A DNA stretch of 64,000 bases, from assembly GCF_032854445.1 (NCBI RefSeq), contig NC_088302.1, forward strand, positions 55,342,237-55,406,236, written 5' to 3'. The stretch comes from Liolophura sinensis. Taxonomy: Eukaryota; Mollusca; Polyplacophora; Chitonida; Chitonidae. A model generated the notes under the pieces. That model saw nothing but the letters and a program-made list of their open reading frames with translations, ran no database searches and was not told where the DNA came from. Below, piece by piece: positions 11,705-22,168 of this stretch (within the stretch, counting starts at the first letter, position 1; every line of letters begins with the position of its first letter). A program made the position numbers and the translations under genes.

Positions 11705-12589
11705 TTTTCAGTGCATATGCACACATTCATTTACAATGTAAAATATGGATTTGTATCCTGTCTAACATCTGGTAAAGAGTCGTTAAAAAACAATTCCGCT
11801 CAAGATAAACTTAATGACAATATAACATAATAAGACACTCCCTAGATCAACGTTGTCATGGAAATTCGTGCTAATATCGACGTGGATCGTCCACTCATGC
11901 ATGGTATATAAGAGTGGTATACCAATGTTGGACTTGAGATTGAAACTGAAAGATCGTTTTAAATCGCAAGCAGCATCAAAAAATGGTTCCATTCTTCAAT
12001 GAATCAAAACTAATTCCCCCACATGAGTGCACGTCTTGTCTATATTCTTTAACAGGGCACACTGATGACCTTGTCGAGGTGACCTTGGACCGAGAATTTT
12101 TAGATACAACAACGCTTATTGTTCGTCAACCAGTAAGGATGTTCCAGGTCGATAGTCTGAAGGACAATTCCCTAAACGACGTATAACACAAACCACCATG
12201 AATTAAGAAAATATATAAAGTACGAAAATAGGGCGGAATCATGCCAAAAGGAGCAGTCAACAGTTTTCAATGGTGTTAGAGAGACGCAAAGTATGTTAGG
12301 CGACATAGTGAAATCATGCAGTATTCATATATGAGATCGTCGTGACACTAATCCTCCAGCGACGCTCCTGTGGCTGTTCCATAATATTCGTTGAAGATCA
12401 TTTGTCTGCCACCAATATTGTGTACATATCTGCACGTCACATGCAGTTGGGAAAGTCCACCAGCAACTTGCCCAAAGTCACTGCATTCCCATTTCCCAAT
12501 TCATTAAAATGGCCGTCATCTTATAAGGGGAAAATTATTGAATATGGAGCTAAACAATGAATTGTCGACGTTCCAAACGATTGGTTACA

Positions 12590-12952
12590 ATAAACCGCGG
12601 TTACATTAGGGAAGATTGGTGGCGTGAGGCCGACTCGGAAGTTTATATCAGCGGAAAAAAGGTGATCTATACTAAGAAAATTAATTTTTAATGGCGTCAG
12701 TTAGAACGACGCGATTTAGGGCGCCGTTTTCGTTCATGTAAACGCAAATCGGCAGTTGCCCGCTCATGGCCATATTAACACCCGACGTGGCACGTGGGAG
12801 TTGCGGATAAAACGTTATAAATCTACCGACAATTATCTTGTCAATGTAAACGAAACGGCCATCAATTCAGGATCTGAGCGGAGCCGCCTCCGAGTCGGAA
12901 TTTGCCGAAGGCGGCAAATTCCACGCTGGTATAACAGCCGATTAAGTGAATT
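12590..12952. other. CpG-rich segment with hairpins, possible MITE or promoter fragment
   Basis: CpG dinucleotides are much denser here than in flanking AT-rich DNA. A perfect 10-bp stem with a 4-base loop, GAATTTGCCG/CGGCAAATTC, lies at about 12898-12921. CCGACTCGGA occurs near 12632 and in inverted orientation near 12889. A non-autonomous transposon is my preferred reading; an unmethylated promoter is an alternative. Confidence 0.4.
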
Positions 12953-12953
12953 A

Positions 12954-13151
12954 TTGAGTTTTAAGCCGTACTCAAGAATATTTCACTTACACGAGAGCGG
13001 CCAGAATTATGGTGAGAGGAATACCCCATGACTATCTGCAGGTTACTAGCGAACCTTTCCATGTACGACCGGAAAGGAAGTCAGCATGGGCTGGACTTGA
13101 ACTCACAGCCACTGCATTGGTGAGACGTACATTTCTGGGTCATTGTGCTGC
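12954..13151 (-). mobile_element. SINE family A copy, minus orientation
   Basis: The plus strand reads tail first: TTTAAGCCGTACTCAAGAAT, the body (GCGGCCAGAATTATGG), then the inverse tRNA-like head (GGACTTGAACTCACAG). Diverged from the copy at 15722. Confidence 0.75.
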
Positions 13152-13329
13152 AAAAAAGAACATCCTCTGAAGTTTGGAATCTTCTCAGTTAAAAGATCTC
13201 AAGACACCCTCAACTTTATCCTTAAACAATCATAGATTGCTATTATAATTAGTCTCTCATATTAACATGCAAGGCTGTTCAGAAATGACTCAAATCCTCA
13301 CTTGTCCAGAAATGTTGAGAATCGAGGCT

Positions 13330-13590
13330 GGTAGAGTTTCTAGTGAATCTATAGGTGGTACCGTGAGGAGGACCTGGGGTCAGATCCCGTGAGGAGGACA
13401 TGAGGTCACATCTCGGGATGTTGCTTTCGGGTCACATCCGCGATATGCGTGAGGGCGACCTGACGTATGTCGCATATGCAGCCAGTTATATAAATTTTTT
13501 GGCTTAGTCTGTGAGGAGGTCCTGCATGGGGTCACACACCTTATAGCGGAAGAGGTCACGAGGTCATATCATCTAAGTGGGGTATGGACA
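13330..13590. repeat. Degenerate GAGGAGGACCTG repeats
   Basis: Loose repetitions of GTGAGGAGGACCTGGGGTCA-like sequence; similar motifs recur at 14773-14835, flanking the G-rich block. No coding function seen. Confidence 0.55.
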
Positions 13591-13594
13591 TTTC

Positions 13595-13695
13595 CCCTCC
13601 CCCTGGAAATTTTCCCCGCCGAACATTCACCCCCACCCCCGACATTTTCCCCTCTGGGTATTTTCCCCTTAGTGGACATTTTCCCCTCCTTATAT
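13595..13695. repeat. C-rich repeats, complementary to G-rich block at 14.5 kb
   Basis: Repeats of TTTTCCCCTCC and ACATTTTCCCC. The reverse complement (GGGGAAAATGTCC) is the core unit of the array at 14527-14760, so the two blocks form an inverted pair about 0.9 kb apart. Confidence 0.7.
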
Positions 13696-14526
13696 ATCTA
13701 CATGTATATATGATCAGTGGGAAATATAAATATGATTTTCTAAATGAGGTGTCTTGAGGAGACCCATCGGGTTAAAATAAGCAATTTTTTTACGTAATCT
13801 GAAAAAATCTTTTCTTTGTCTTCATATGGTGAAGATTTTAAGTCCTCTGTAGCCTGTCAGGGGGTCAAAACAGTCGGGTTTTTTTATTTCTATATATTTA
13901 GAAAATTCAGTTAGTTGTCTTTATATGTTGAAGATATTATCTTGATAATCAAAGTGGAACTTCCCATAATAATGCTGGGTGTCCTCTTATGGAAGGAAGA
14001 TATGCATGTTTATGGTATATAAAACTATTAAATGAAACTGTACAGTGAAAATAAAAGTGAGAAAATAACAGTCGACAGAAGAAACAAAACAGTATTGTGA
14101 TAAAAGCCTAATGAATAGACCTGTGTTCTCTAGAATTTGGAGTAAGCAGTGACAAGTCATTAATCGTTACACTTACTATATGCTAATCAGTTCTCTGTCA
14201 ATGGATTAACCCATAAGCCAGGAACACTGGCTACAGTCATTTTATTTACATTGCTTGTTGTTGCAAATAATAAAACATCTATTTATCATGAATAAACTTT
14301 CCGTTTATTTTGTCTACTGTCCTTTTCCCGCATAAGGCCTCCGTTGTACAGACTTATTGTCTTACAAAGTGTTGATTTAATTAAATTGAACGCCACACAT
14401 GAAAAAAAAAAACTGCTGCAATTTTTGCCAAACTTTCCAGTTTGTAAATGTTGTAAATGTTTTAATGATTAAGATCCACCCTTGACTATGGATAATGGAA
14501 GACTGACCACAGAAGATTTTATTCGC

Positions 14527-14760
14527 ATATGGGGAGGCGAAAATGTCCGGAGGGGAAAATGTCCAGGAGGGGAAATGTCGGGGGGAGAGGGATGTCCGGA
14601 GGGGAAAATGTCCAGGAGGGGAAATGTCGGGGGGGGGGGGGTGTCCGGAGGGGAAAATGTCCAGGAGGGGAAATGTCGGGGGGGGGGGGGGGGTGTCCGG
14701 AGGGGAAATGTCGGGGGGAGGGGGTGTCCGGAGGGGAAAATGTCCAAGGGGGGGAATGCC
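14527..14760. repeat. G-rich tandem repeat with G-quadruplex potential
   Basis: Irregular units of GAGGGGAAAATGTCC and AGGAGGGGAAATGTC separated by G runs of up to about 15. The apparent ORFs on both strands (Pro/Thr-rich or Gly-rich) are products of low complexity. Many adjacent G3+ tracts make quadruplex formation on the plus strand plausible. Confidence 0.85.
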
Positions 14761-15238
14761 ATACATTCCATGTGAGGAAGTTCTGCGGTCACAACCCGTG
14801 AGGAAGACCTGAGGTCAGTCCTGAGGAGGACCTAAGGTTATAGCCATGCAGAGGCTGTCATGGGGTCTCATGTTTTCTCGTAATCTTTTTATTTTTTGTT
14901 TTGTTTCTTGGAAGTGGCGAGGCGATGTAACGTATGTAAAAAAAAAAAAACAACATAACAATACGAATAAGTGGGTCCTGTTTCTTCCCCCATGAAGCCC
15001 CATTCGCATGCCAAGTGGATCATACTTTTCGACTATGGGTCCCACAAGCTGGCCCAGGTAAACTGTACTTAAAGGGGCGAAAATGGGTCCAACATTATTA
15101 TACCATAGTTGCACACCGTCACATGCACACTTCACAGGAGAGAACGGGCCCCATATATAGCTATACGTCTTCTTTGTGAGTCATTATAGTATAGCCATCT
15201 CCTATACTGTGCTATATTCATCAAAATAAAAGTAATAG

Positions 15239-15377
15239 TTATTTATTTACTTATTTATTTGAGTAGTGTTTTACGCCATACTCAAGAATATATAACTTAC
15301 ATAGACAGTGGCGGCCAACGTTATGGTCTGAGGAAACCGGGCAGATCTCGGGGGAGCCCACCATCATCCGCGGGTTA
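15239..15377 (-). mobile_element. SINE A tail half, minus orientation
   Basis: Starts with ATTT repeats and GTGTTTTACGCCATACTCAA, then the conserved body including GAAACCGGGCAGATC. It is truncated before the tRNA-like head. Confidence 0.7.
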
Positions 15378-15480
15378 TAAAAGTAATACCGTAATAATCT
15401 GTTAAATTTAACAAAAAGTATGTTGTCTGAAATACAGTGCTCATATTCTATTAATTAACGCGAAGTCTGTATTCCTTTGG

Positions 15481-15586
15481 CTCTGCCCGGATTCATTCCA
15501 CTATAATGCTGGCCGCGCTGTCATATAAGGGAAATGTTCTGGAGTAGGGCCTACGGCGTAAAACACCAATCAGATAAATAAATAAG
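15481..15586 (+). mobile_element. SINE A tail half, plus orientation
   Basis: Contains CATAATGCTGGCC-like body (CTATAATGCTGGCC), then GGCGTAAAACACCAATCAGA and AAATAAATAAATAAG-type tail. It is inverted relative to the fragment at 15239, about 100 bp away. Confidence 0.7.
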
Positions 15587-15721
15587 TCAAAGATTGTATT
15601 AAACTAACAGGATATTGTGTTAATGACACTGTATATTATTATGACAGAATGCATTTAGGCATCACTCAGAAAACAGACTACATTTTGGGCGTATACAGGT
15701 GAAAATGGACGTTGACTCGAT

Positions 15722-15988
15722 CTTCTCCTCAGTTGGTTAGCGCGCTAGCGCAGCGCAATGACCCAGAAGCCTCTCACCAATGCAGTCGCTGTGAGTTCAA
15801 GTCCAGCTCATGCTGGCTTACTCTCCGGCCGTAAGTGGGAAGGTCTCCAGCAACCTGCGGATGGTCGTGAGTTTCCCCCGGGCTCTGCCTGGTTTCCTCC
15901 CACCATAATGCTGGCCGCCGTCGTATAAGTGAAATATTCTTGAGTACGGCGTAAAACACCAATCAAATAAATAAAATAAATAAACAAT
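15722..15988 (+). mobile_element. SINE family A, full-length reference copy
   Basis: A tRNA-derived SINE. The head has CAGTTGGTTAGCGCGCTAGC (A-box region) and GTGAGTTCAAGTCC (B box GTTCAAGTCC). The body includes CCCCCGGGCTCTGCCTGG and CCATAATGCTGGCC; the tail is GAGTACGGCGTAAAACACC followed by AAATA repeats. This is the most complete of about eight copies in the window and defines the family. It is a mobile element, not a tRNA gene. Confidence 0.85.
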
Positions 15989-16049
15989 CGATCTTCTCTG
16001 GTCATTCGACAAGTACATGATGGCCGTTATAATTTGTTACCCAACCTGA

Positions 16050-16101
16050 CTGTTATACAGATACGACGTTAAACCCCAATCACTCACTGACTCACTCACC
16101 G
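16050..16101. mobile_element. SINE B tail fragment
   Basis: Contains ACGACGTTAAACCCCAATC followed by a CACTCACT run. Confidence 0.55.
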
Positions 16102-17974
16102 TTACACAGATAAAACTCTGACCCTGCGCACCCCACGAACCACACTGTGGTGAAAGTTTCTTAACTGAGACGCAGTGTGTTTTAACAGAAATCAAATTAC
16201 ATCTTCACGCGTTAGTAGCCTAGGTGTATGTAGGGCTTTTTAATTGTTATTTTAATATAGCGATATTTATCCTTGGTTTATTTGTTTAATTTGTTTCACA
16301 TGTCGTTGTAATGGACATATTTTGCTCACCAGCTTTAACTGAAGAATTTAATCAGTCCAAGTTTCAGAGGAAACATTAGCCTGGTATGTGGGTACACCTT
16401 TCATTCATCATTCTGGATGCTGACACGTGTATGTGAATGAAGTTATCTCAATAGCCATCATATTTCTATATGTAGCAATTTGCCGTAAAAATTGCTCCTA
16501 TATCACGTGTTGGAAATCTGTATATATCTTCTACATATGGCTGTGGGGCAGTATCTGTGCAGGTAACACTATTTTACAAGCTTTGCATTCACAGCGCTAA
16601 GCTATCAAATTTGGGAGGCGAGCTGTACCAATACAGAACGCTCATCTTCGCCTCTTTACTGAATGCAGAGAGTTTGGGCTCTGCTCAAGACAGGGTTGCG
16701 CTTTTGAGGCTCTAGAGGCACCCTTGTGCTGAAAGTTATAATTACCGGTAATAAAACTGAGTAAGTTCGTCGTAACTTTTTTCAAAATTTACTTCAAGCT
16801 TACTATTTGACACATAAATTTACGTCTGTAAGCTTCATTAAACGGAAATGATACGGATTTTAAAGGGCCTACTTCTCTTCAAACTCAAATGATAAGCTGC
16901 TGGGTAGAGACCCTCCAAAATGGCGACTAGCTTTTCGACGTTTCAGAGTTGGTGAACAAGAACTCTGCTGAAAATCAACAGGAAATATGCTGTGAACGAC
17001 ACAGCAACTGTTAATATTTCGTTTAGGAAGAGTATATGCATTGATCTGGGTGATAATCTAAACTTCAGGCGTCCAATTCTCGGGTGAACTTCAATCTCAA
17101 AAACAACTCTTCAAAGTTTTTCGCTTGGCTGTGTTTCTGCGTTTGGCTCAGGGTTAGGGGCCGCTTGCCAGAGCCTGCCGTGGTTTGTATCAGTGCTGTA
17201 CAAGAGTCAGGGAAGGAGCCCCCAGCCAACCGACCGATCGACCATGATGGGAGCAGCAACACTACACCGTGGGTATACTATACTGTCCAGTGTCAAAATT
17301 ACAAACTTCTTCATATCTTCAGGATAAATGCTGATGCAGAGTTCGAAACTGACTACTGTCGATGTGCTTTGTTCGGGGAGTTTTCGTTTCTTGTATCGAC
17401 CATTTAGTGTCAGACCTGCCAAGGGAAGTCTTGGACATAGTGAACATATTGAACATTGAAATTTAAGCCGACAGAGCTCTGATATTCAGACATGTGGGAG
17501 TATCTTAAGATACACATTTGTCTTTGAAAGCAAAATAATCTAACATTCCACATGTCAAAAAGCTTTACGAAAAACTGTTTGTGCATTACAGGTATATTTA
17601 CATCTATATATAAAGTTATCGGGGGGTGGGGGAGGGGTGCAGAGAGGGGAGAAGTGTGGCTGTAAAGAAGTAACAAGTTTCCTGAAAGCCTTTATCAAGG
17701 TTATAATTCAGTTAGATCTAGACTGTAACTATTGGTTTGAGAATCACAGTTTGGCATATTATAGTTGGACAAAACAGAATAGACTGCTGTAGCATGGGGC
17801 TGATGGCCTTGTTGCCCCTCATTAAATGTAATAATCACTAATGATTTGTTACATTAAACTGTATCTCCTGAAACATTTTGCATTATGGAGCTCCATTAAG
17901 TTTTATATGTGTATATATTAAGCATTCGGTAACTGACAACTTAGTGCATATGTACCTCACTGTAACAGAGACGT
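16102..17974. other. Intergenic, no gene recognised
   Basis: Overlapping ORFs of 65-107 codons on both strands at 17065-17422 resemble no family I know and lack clear splice context. A CAAAATGGCGACTAG motif at 16916-16930 resembles a YY1-type promoter element but is isolated evidence. Confidence 0.4.
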
Positions 17975-18125
17975 TCACCTGTCTGCACTTCTGTAGAAAG
18001 GGCTTGATCAGCACATGTTTAAATCTCAAGTTGTAAGTTCAAATCCAGCTCTTAGTGGTTTGCCCTTAGCTTCGAGATATTGTGGTTTCTCCTGGGCCCT
18101 GCCTGGGTTTCTCTATTTGTTAACC
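17975..18125 (+). mobile_element. Degenerate SINE A copy
   Basis: Retains GTAAGTTCAAATCCAGCTC (B box) and CCTGGGCCCTGCCTGG, matching the head and body of the copy at 15722; the tail is lost. Confidence 0.5.
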
Positions 18126-18764
18126 TCCCTACCATGTTACGAATAAAAATGTCTTGATTACAGGGAATTTATCACCATTAAAGAGAAAATGACTGCATTT
18201 CATGGCAGAGTTTAGTGCACTTACTTGTCAGCAGTTTTCATCATTATTCAGAAAATAATTGATGGCAGATATAAAGTCAAGTACCACTTAACATGCAGAT
18301 AAGACAGTTGATAACATCTGAATGTCACACTTGATAGTATCTGAATATACGTGTTTGATTTCAGTACTACATATACTTTGCCATACACTTCATGGTATGG
18401 AGGCCAACATGTTTATGAGGTAAATTTGTGGTCAGTCCTCTCACTAAGGTAGTGCCACCGCTGTGCCGAACAGATGTATGCTCCATGTAACACATGCTTG
18501 CTGCAATAACCCCTGCACCATTGTGAATAGAGGGCGTATACATTTCACACAGGAAATGCCACTCTCTGTCAGACGAGATCAAACTTTTTGTCACAGTCCT
18601 ACTAGACTATTGTGCAGAAGATCCCTGGTACTACATGCAAAGACTATAAGGCATGAAGTTACTCCACTGCTGTTGTCCTTGACACTGAGAGGTTTACTTG
18701 ATTGTTTAGAACATTATTTGTGCAGACATTTGGATTTCTGGATATGTGTGCTATAATGTCTTGA

Positions 18765-19625
18765 GCTGTGGTATAGTCTACTTCTTGTAGTGAGTTGCCT
18801 GTATCAAGCTGTCTGTGATATCAGTCATACTCACCACCGAAATTGTCATTAGTCAGTGACACGTAACAACACAAGCTCTACACATGGATATCTTGGAAGG
18901 CTATATTCTTGCAAGGAAAATGAAGTCAAATTCACAATGTTGAAGTCCATAAGTTCGGTTTTGACAGCAAGAACCCATTGCCTCGGGTGGCGTCACAATT
19001 ATTAAAAAACCAGTGGCATGCTGGATATTGGGCGGAGTTCATCATGTTTTGATCGAGGGCGACACCAGTTACCTAAACGGCTATCAACTCAATTGGTAAC
19101 CCTGTTACTGACACTGCCATATTTGAAATTATTTATGCGTTTTAGTATGATATAACCTTAATAAATGAATTTCATTTTGTCTTTTGTAGTGCTTGATCTT
19201 ACGGCGGCATGGATTTAGAGGTGGATGTTAAGAAATTAAAGAATGTACATGTAGTCTATTTGCAGAGACAGTGATATAGGCTGTCTTAGGAGTTTGCTCT
19301 AACCACTTGTTGGTGCAGCCATTGTAAAACAAATCATTGTCCACGCCCATTGTCCAGCATGCTACTTGCTTTTGATTAATTATGATGTCACCCGAGGCAG
19401 TGAGCTCTTGGTGCCGAAACTAAGCTTTTGGAGTTTAACATTATGAATTAGAAAAAGTATTCTAACTGCATTTTCCTGATAATAATATGGAAGTTCAGCA
19501 TGTCAATGTGTAGAGCTTGGGTTGTTAAGTTTCACTGGCTAAAGGCAATTTTGGTAGCCAGTATGACTGAGTTTACAGACAACTGAATATAGGCGGCTCT
19601 CTAAAAGAAATAGACTATAATACCC
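18765..19625. mobile_element. Long imperfect inverted repeat (~300-bp arms), probable non-autonomous DNA transposon
   Basis: The left arm (about 18765-19070) matches the inverse of the right arm (about 19310-19625) over most of its length. Matching segments include ACAAGCTCTACACAT, TGCCTCGGGTG and GCATGCTGGA on the left against their inverses at about 19508, 19388 and 19357. The spacer is about 240 bp without a transposase-like ORF. The arms are clearly diverged, so the element is old. Confidence 0.7.
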
Positions 19626-20700
19626 AATACTAATGTACAAAGGATGGATGTGATCTTATCAAACTCCATAATTCTTAATATTCGTAATTTTTCTGATCTA
19701 GTATTTCCGAGGACCACGAAGAATTGATTTGTCAACAGCATTTTTATTACGTCACCGGTTTTATCACATGTATGTACATTTTATATTTGAAGTTCAATTT
19801 ACCTCATTTAAAGTATGCATGTACATATGTGTGATGTGTCCTCCACAAGCCCCTATCAGTAGAAAACATTGCTGTATCTGTGCATATGGTAATTGCGGAG
19901 AAAATCTTTGCTGATTGTGCTGGCCCTCAGTCTGGTCCATGTAACTGTAGATCAGTAATCACACAAAGCTTGCTGGATCCTGAAAAGCCATTTACAAGTT
20001 GTCATACAGGATAATGCCTTCATCTGTTACGATCATGCAATACCAGGTGTGTTCTATCATTTACTTCATATACTCTACATGTACCTGGAAATATGTATGG
20101 CAAGCGAGTACCTGGCTGTATTAAATGAAGTGAGGAGATTTATGTTAAATGTTAAATTATGTCTCTCCCAGGTTTTCAGGTGTGATCATCTCAGCGTCTG
20201 AGCGATCAGCCAGAACACATATTAGGTGTCAGGAAGTTATAAGGCTTCACAAAGATGCACCAGCAGTTTACATGGCATGCAGGAACAGAGAGTGGATTTA
20301 TCTGTGCTAATCTAATCACACCCTGTGATATTCCACTCGGCTGTCATAAAAAAAAACACCACTCAGCAGTGTTTTCTTATATATCTTCCAGATGTGAAAT
20401 ATCTATATTTTGATAGTAAGCTTACCCCTGAGCCAGAGCCTTTGCTAAGAAGTGGAACTGTTATGTCCTTATCTTCAGGCCTTGCCAACTTTAAAACTCG
20501 TAACGAATCTTCTGTCTTATTTAAGTCAAGTTGGTGTTTATGTGTGTAATTAAGAATTCCACATTATGAACTTGTAGAGTTTGCTGTGATAGGTCACCTA
20601 GTTATCTATAACTCTGTACCTGTAGGTCTACACTCTTATGTAGTGATAATTGTTTATAATTGCAAAAGCCAGTGTGTGTGTGCCCATGCAACGTTTGGCA

Positions 20701-21665
20701 TGCTGTTATCAGCTAGTGTTAGTGGAACTAAGGCATTGGCATGACATTACAGTGCTGTTATCAGCTAGTGTTAGTGGAACTAAGGCATTGGCATGACATT
20801 ACAGTGCTGTTATCAGCTAGTGTTAGTGGAACAAAGGCATTGCCATGACATTACAATGCTGTTATCAGCTAGTGTTAGTGGAACTAAGGCATTGGCATGA
20901 CATTACAGTGCTGTTATCAGCTAGTGTTAGTGGAACAAAGGCATTGCCATGACATTACAATGCTGTTATCAGCTAGTGTTAGTGGAACAAAGGCATTGCC
21001 ATGACATTACAGTGCTGTTATCAACTCGTGTTAGTGGAACAAAGGCATTGCCATGACATTGCAGTGCTGTTATCAGCTAGTGTTAGTGGAACAAAGGCAT
21101 TGTCATGACATTACAATGCTGTTATCAGCTAGTGTTAGTGGAACTAAGGCATTGCCATGAGATTACAGTGCTGTTATCAGCCAGTGTTACTGGAACTAAG
21201 GCATTGTCATGGCATTACAATGCTGCTATCAGCTATTGTTAGTGGAACAAAGCTATTATCAGCTAGTGTTACTGGAACAAAGGCATTGCCATGGCATTAC
21301 AGTGCTGTTATCAGCTAGAGTTAGTGGAACTAAGGCATTGGCATGACATTACAGTGCTGTTATCAGCTAGTGTTAGTGGAACAAAGGCATTGCCATGACA
21401 TTACAGTGCTGTTATCAGCTAGTGTTAGTGGAACTAAGGCATTGCCATGGCATTACAGTGCTGTTATCAGCTAGTGTTAGTGGAACTAAGGCATTGGCGT
21501 GACATTACAGTGCTGTTATCAGCTAGAGTTAGTGGAACTAAGGCATTGTCATGACATTACAGTGCTGTTATCAGCTAGTGTTAGTGGAACAAAGGCATTG
21601 CCATGACATTACAGTGCTGTTATCAGCTAGAGTTAGTGGGACTAAGGCATTTCCATGACATTACA
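20701..21665. repeat. Minisatellite, 52 bp, ~18-19 copies
   Basis: The unit begins GCTGTTATCAGCTAGTGTTA, continues GTGGAACTAAGGCATTG and ends CATGACATTACAGT. Copies differ at a few positions (A/T at AACNAAGG, GGCATG/CCATG). It ends about 500 bp before the acceptor of the first ARHGEF17 coding exon, so it probably lies in the preceding intron or in the 5' flank. Confidence 0.95.
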
Positions 21666-22168
21666 AGATGGTAGTCTAAAATTTTTTGTGATTTACTGGT
21701 ATGGGGTGTAAAATCTCTTGTTTACCAAGCTTCTCCAATTTTACGCGCTGTAGAACATTGGTAGAGACTCCCAAAAGGATTGTGAATCTTAGAATCCTGT
21801 TCCATAAGGTTGCCTGTTCAACTCTTAGTAAGTGGCATTATATACACTGATTTGGTGCTCGTAAATAAATGTAACTGAGATACATGCATTTGTATTATTT
21901 GTGATTATTAATTTGATAGTATTTACCACTGGTATAAACATTCTTCTTGGGGTCACTGGTAACCATTGACTCCTTATGTATTTTTACAAGAATATTTTTC
22001 TATATAATTTTTTGTGTCTGGGATCTGTATTAAAAATTTTCTTTTGGTTTGAACGCAGTGATGTGACTGCAGTTCTTAATGTTCCATTAATCCAGTTTTA
22101 TTATTTAGGTGTTCAAAAGCTTTGTTTTTCTTTCTTGGAGGTTTGACTGTTTGTTGTTGTTGTTTCAG

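Noticed and set aside
14377-14812. Overlapping Gly-rich and Pro-rich ORFs on both strands
   Set aside because: Low-complexity translation of the G-rich tandem repeat, open in several frames at once.
15722-15790. tRNA gene
   Set aside because: A and B boxes are present, but the cloverleaf is not complete and the sequence continues into the SINE body found elsewhere in the window.
17065-17422. Overlapping 65-107-codon ORFs on both strands
   Set aside because: Mutually overlapping, no family resemblance, no convincing initiation or splicing context.
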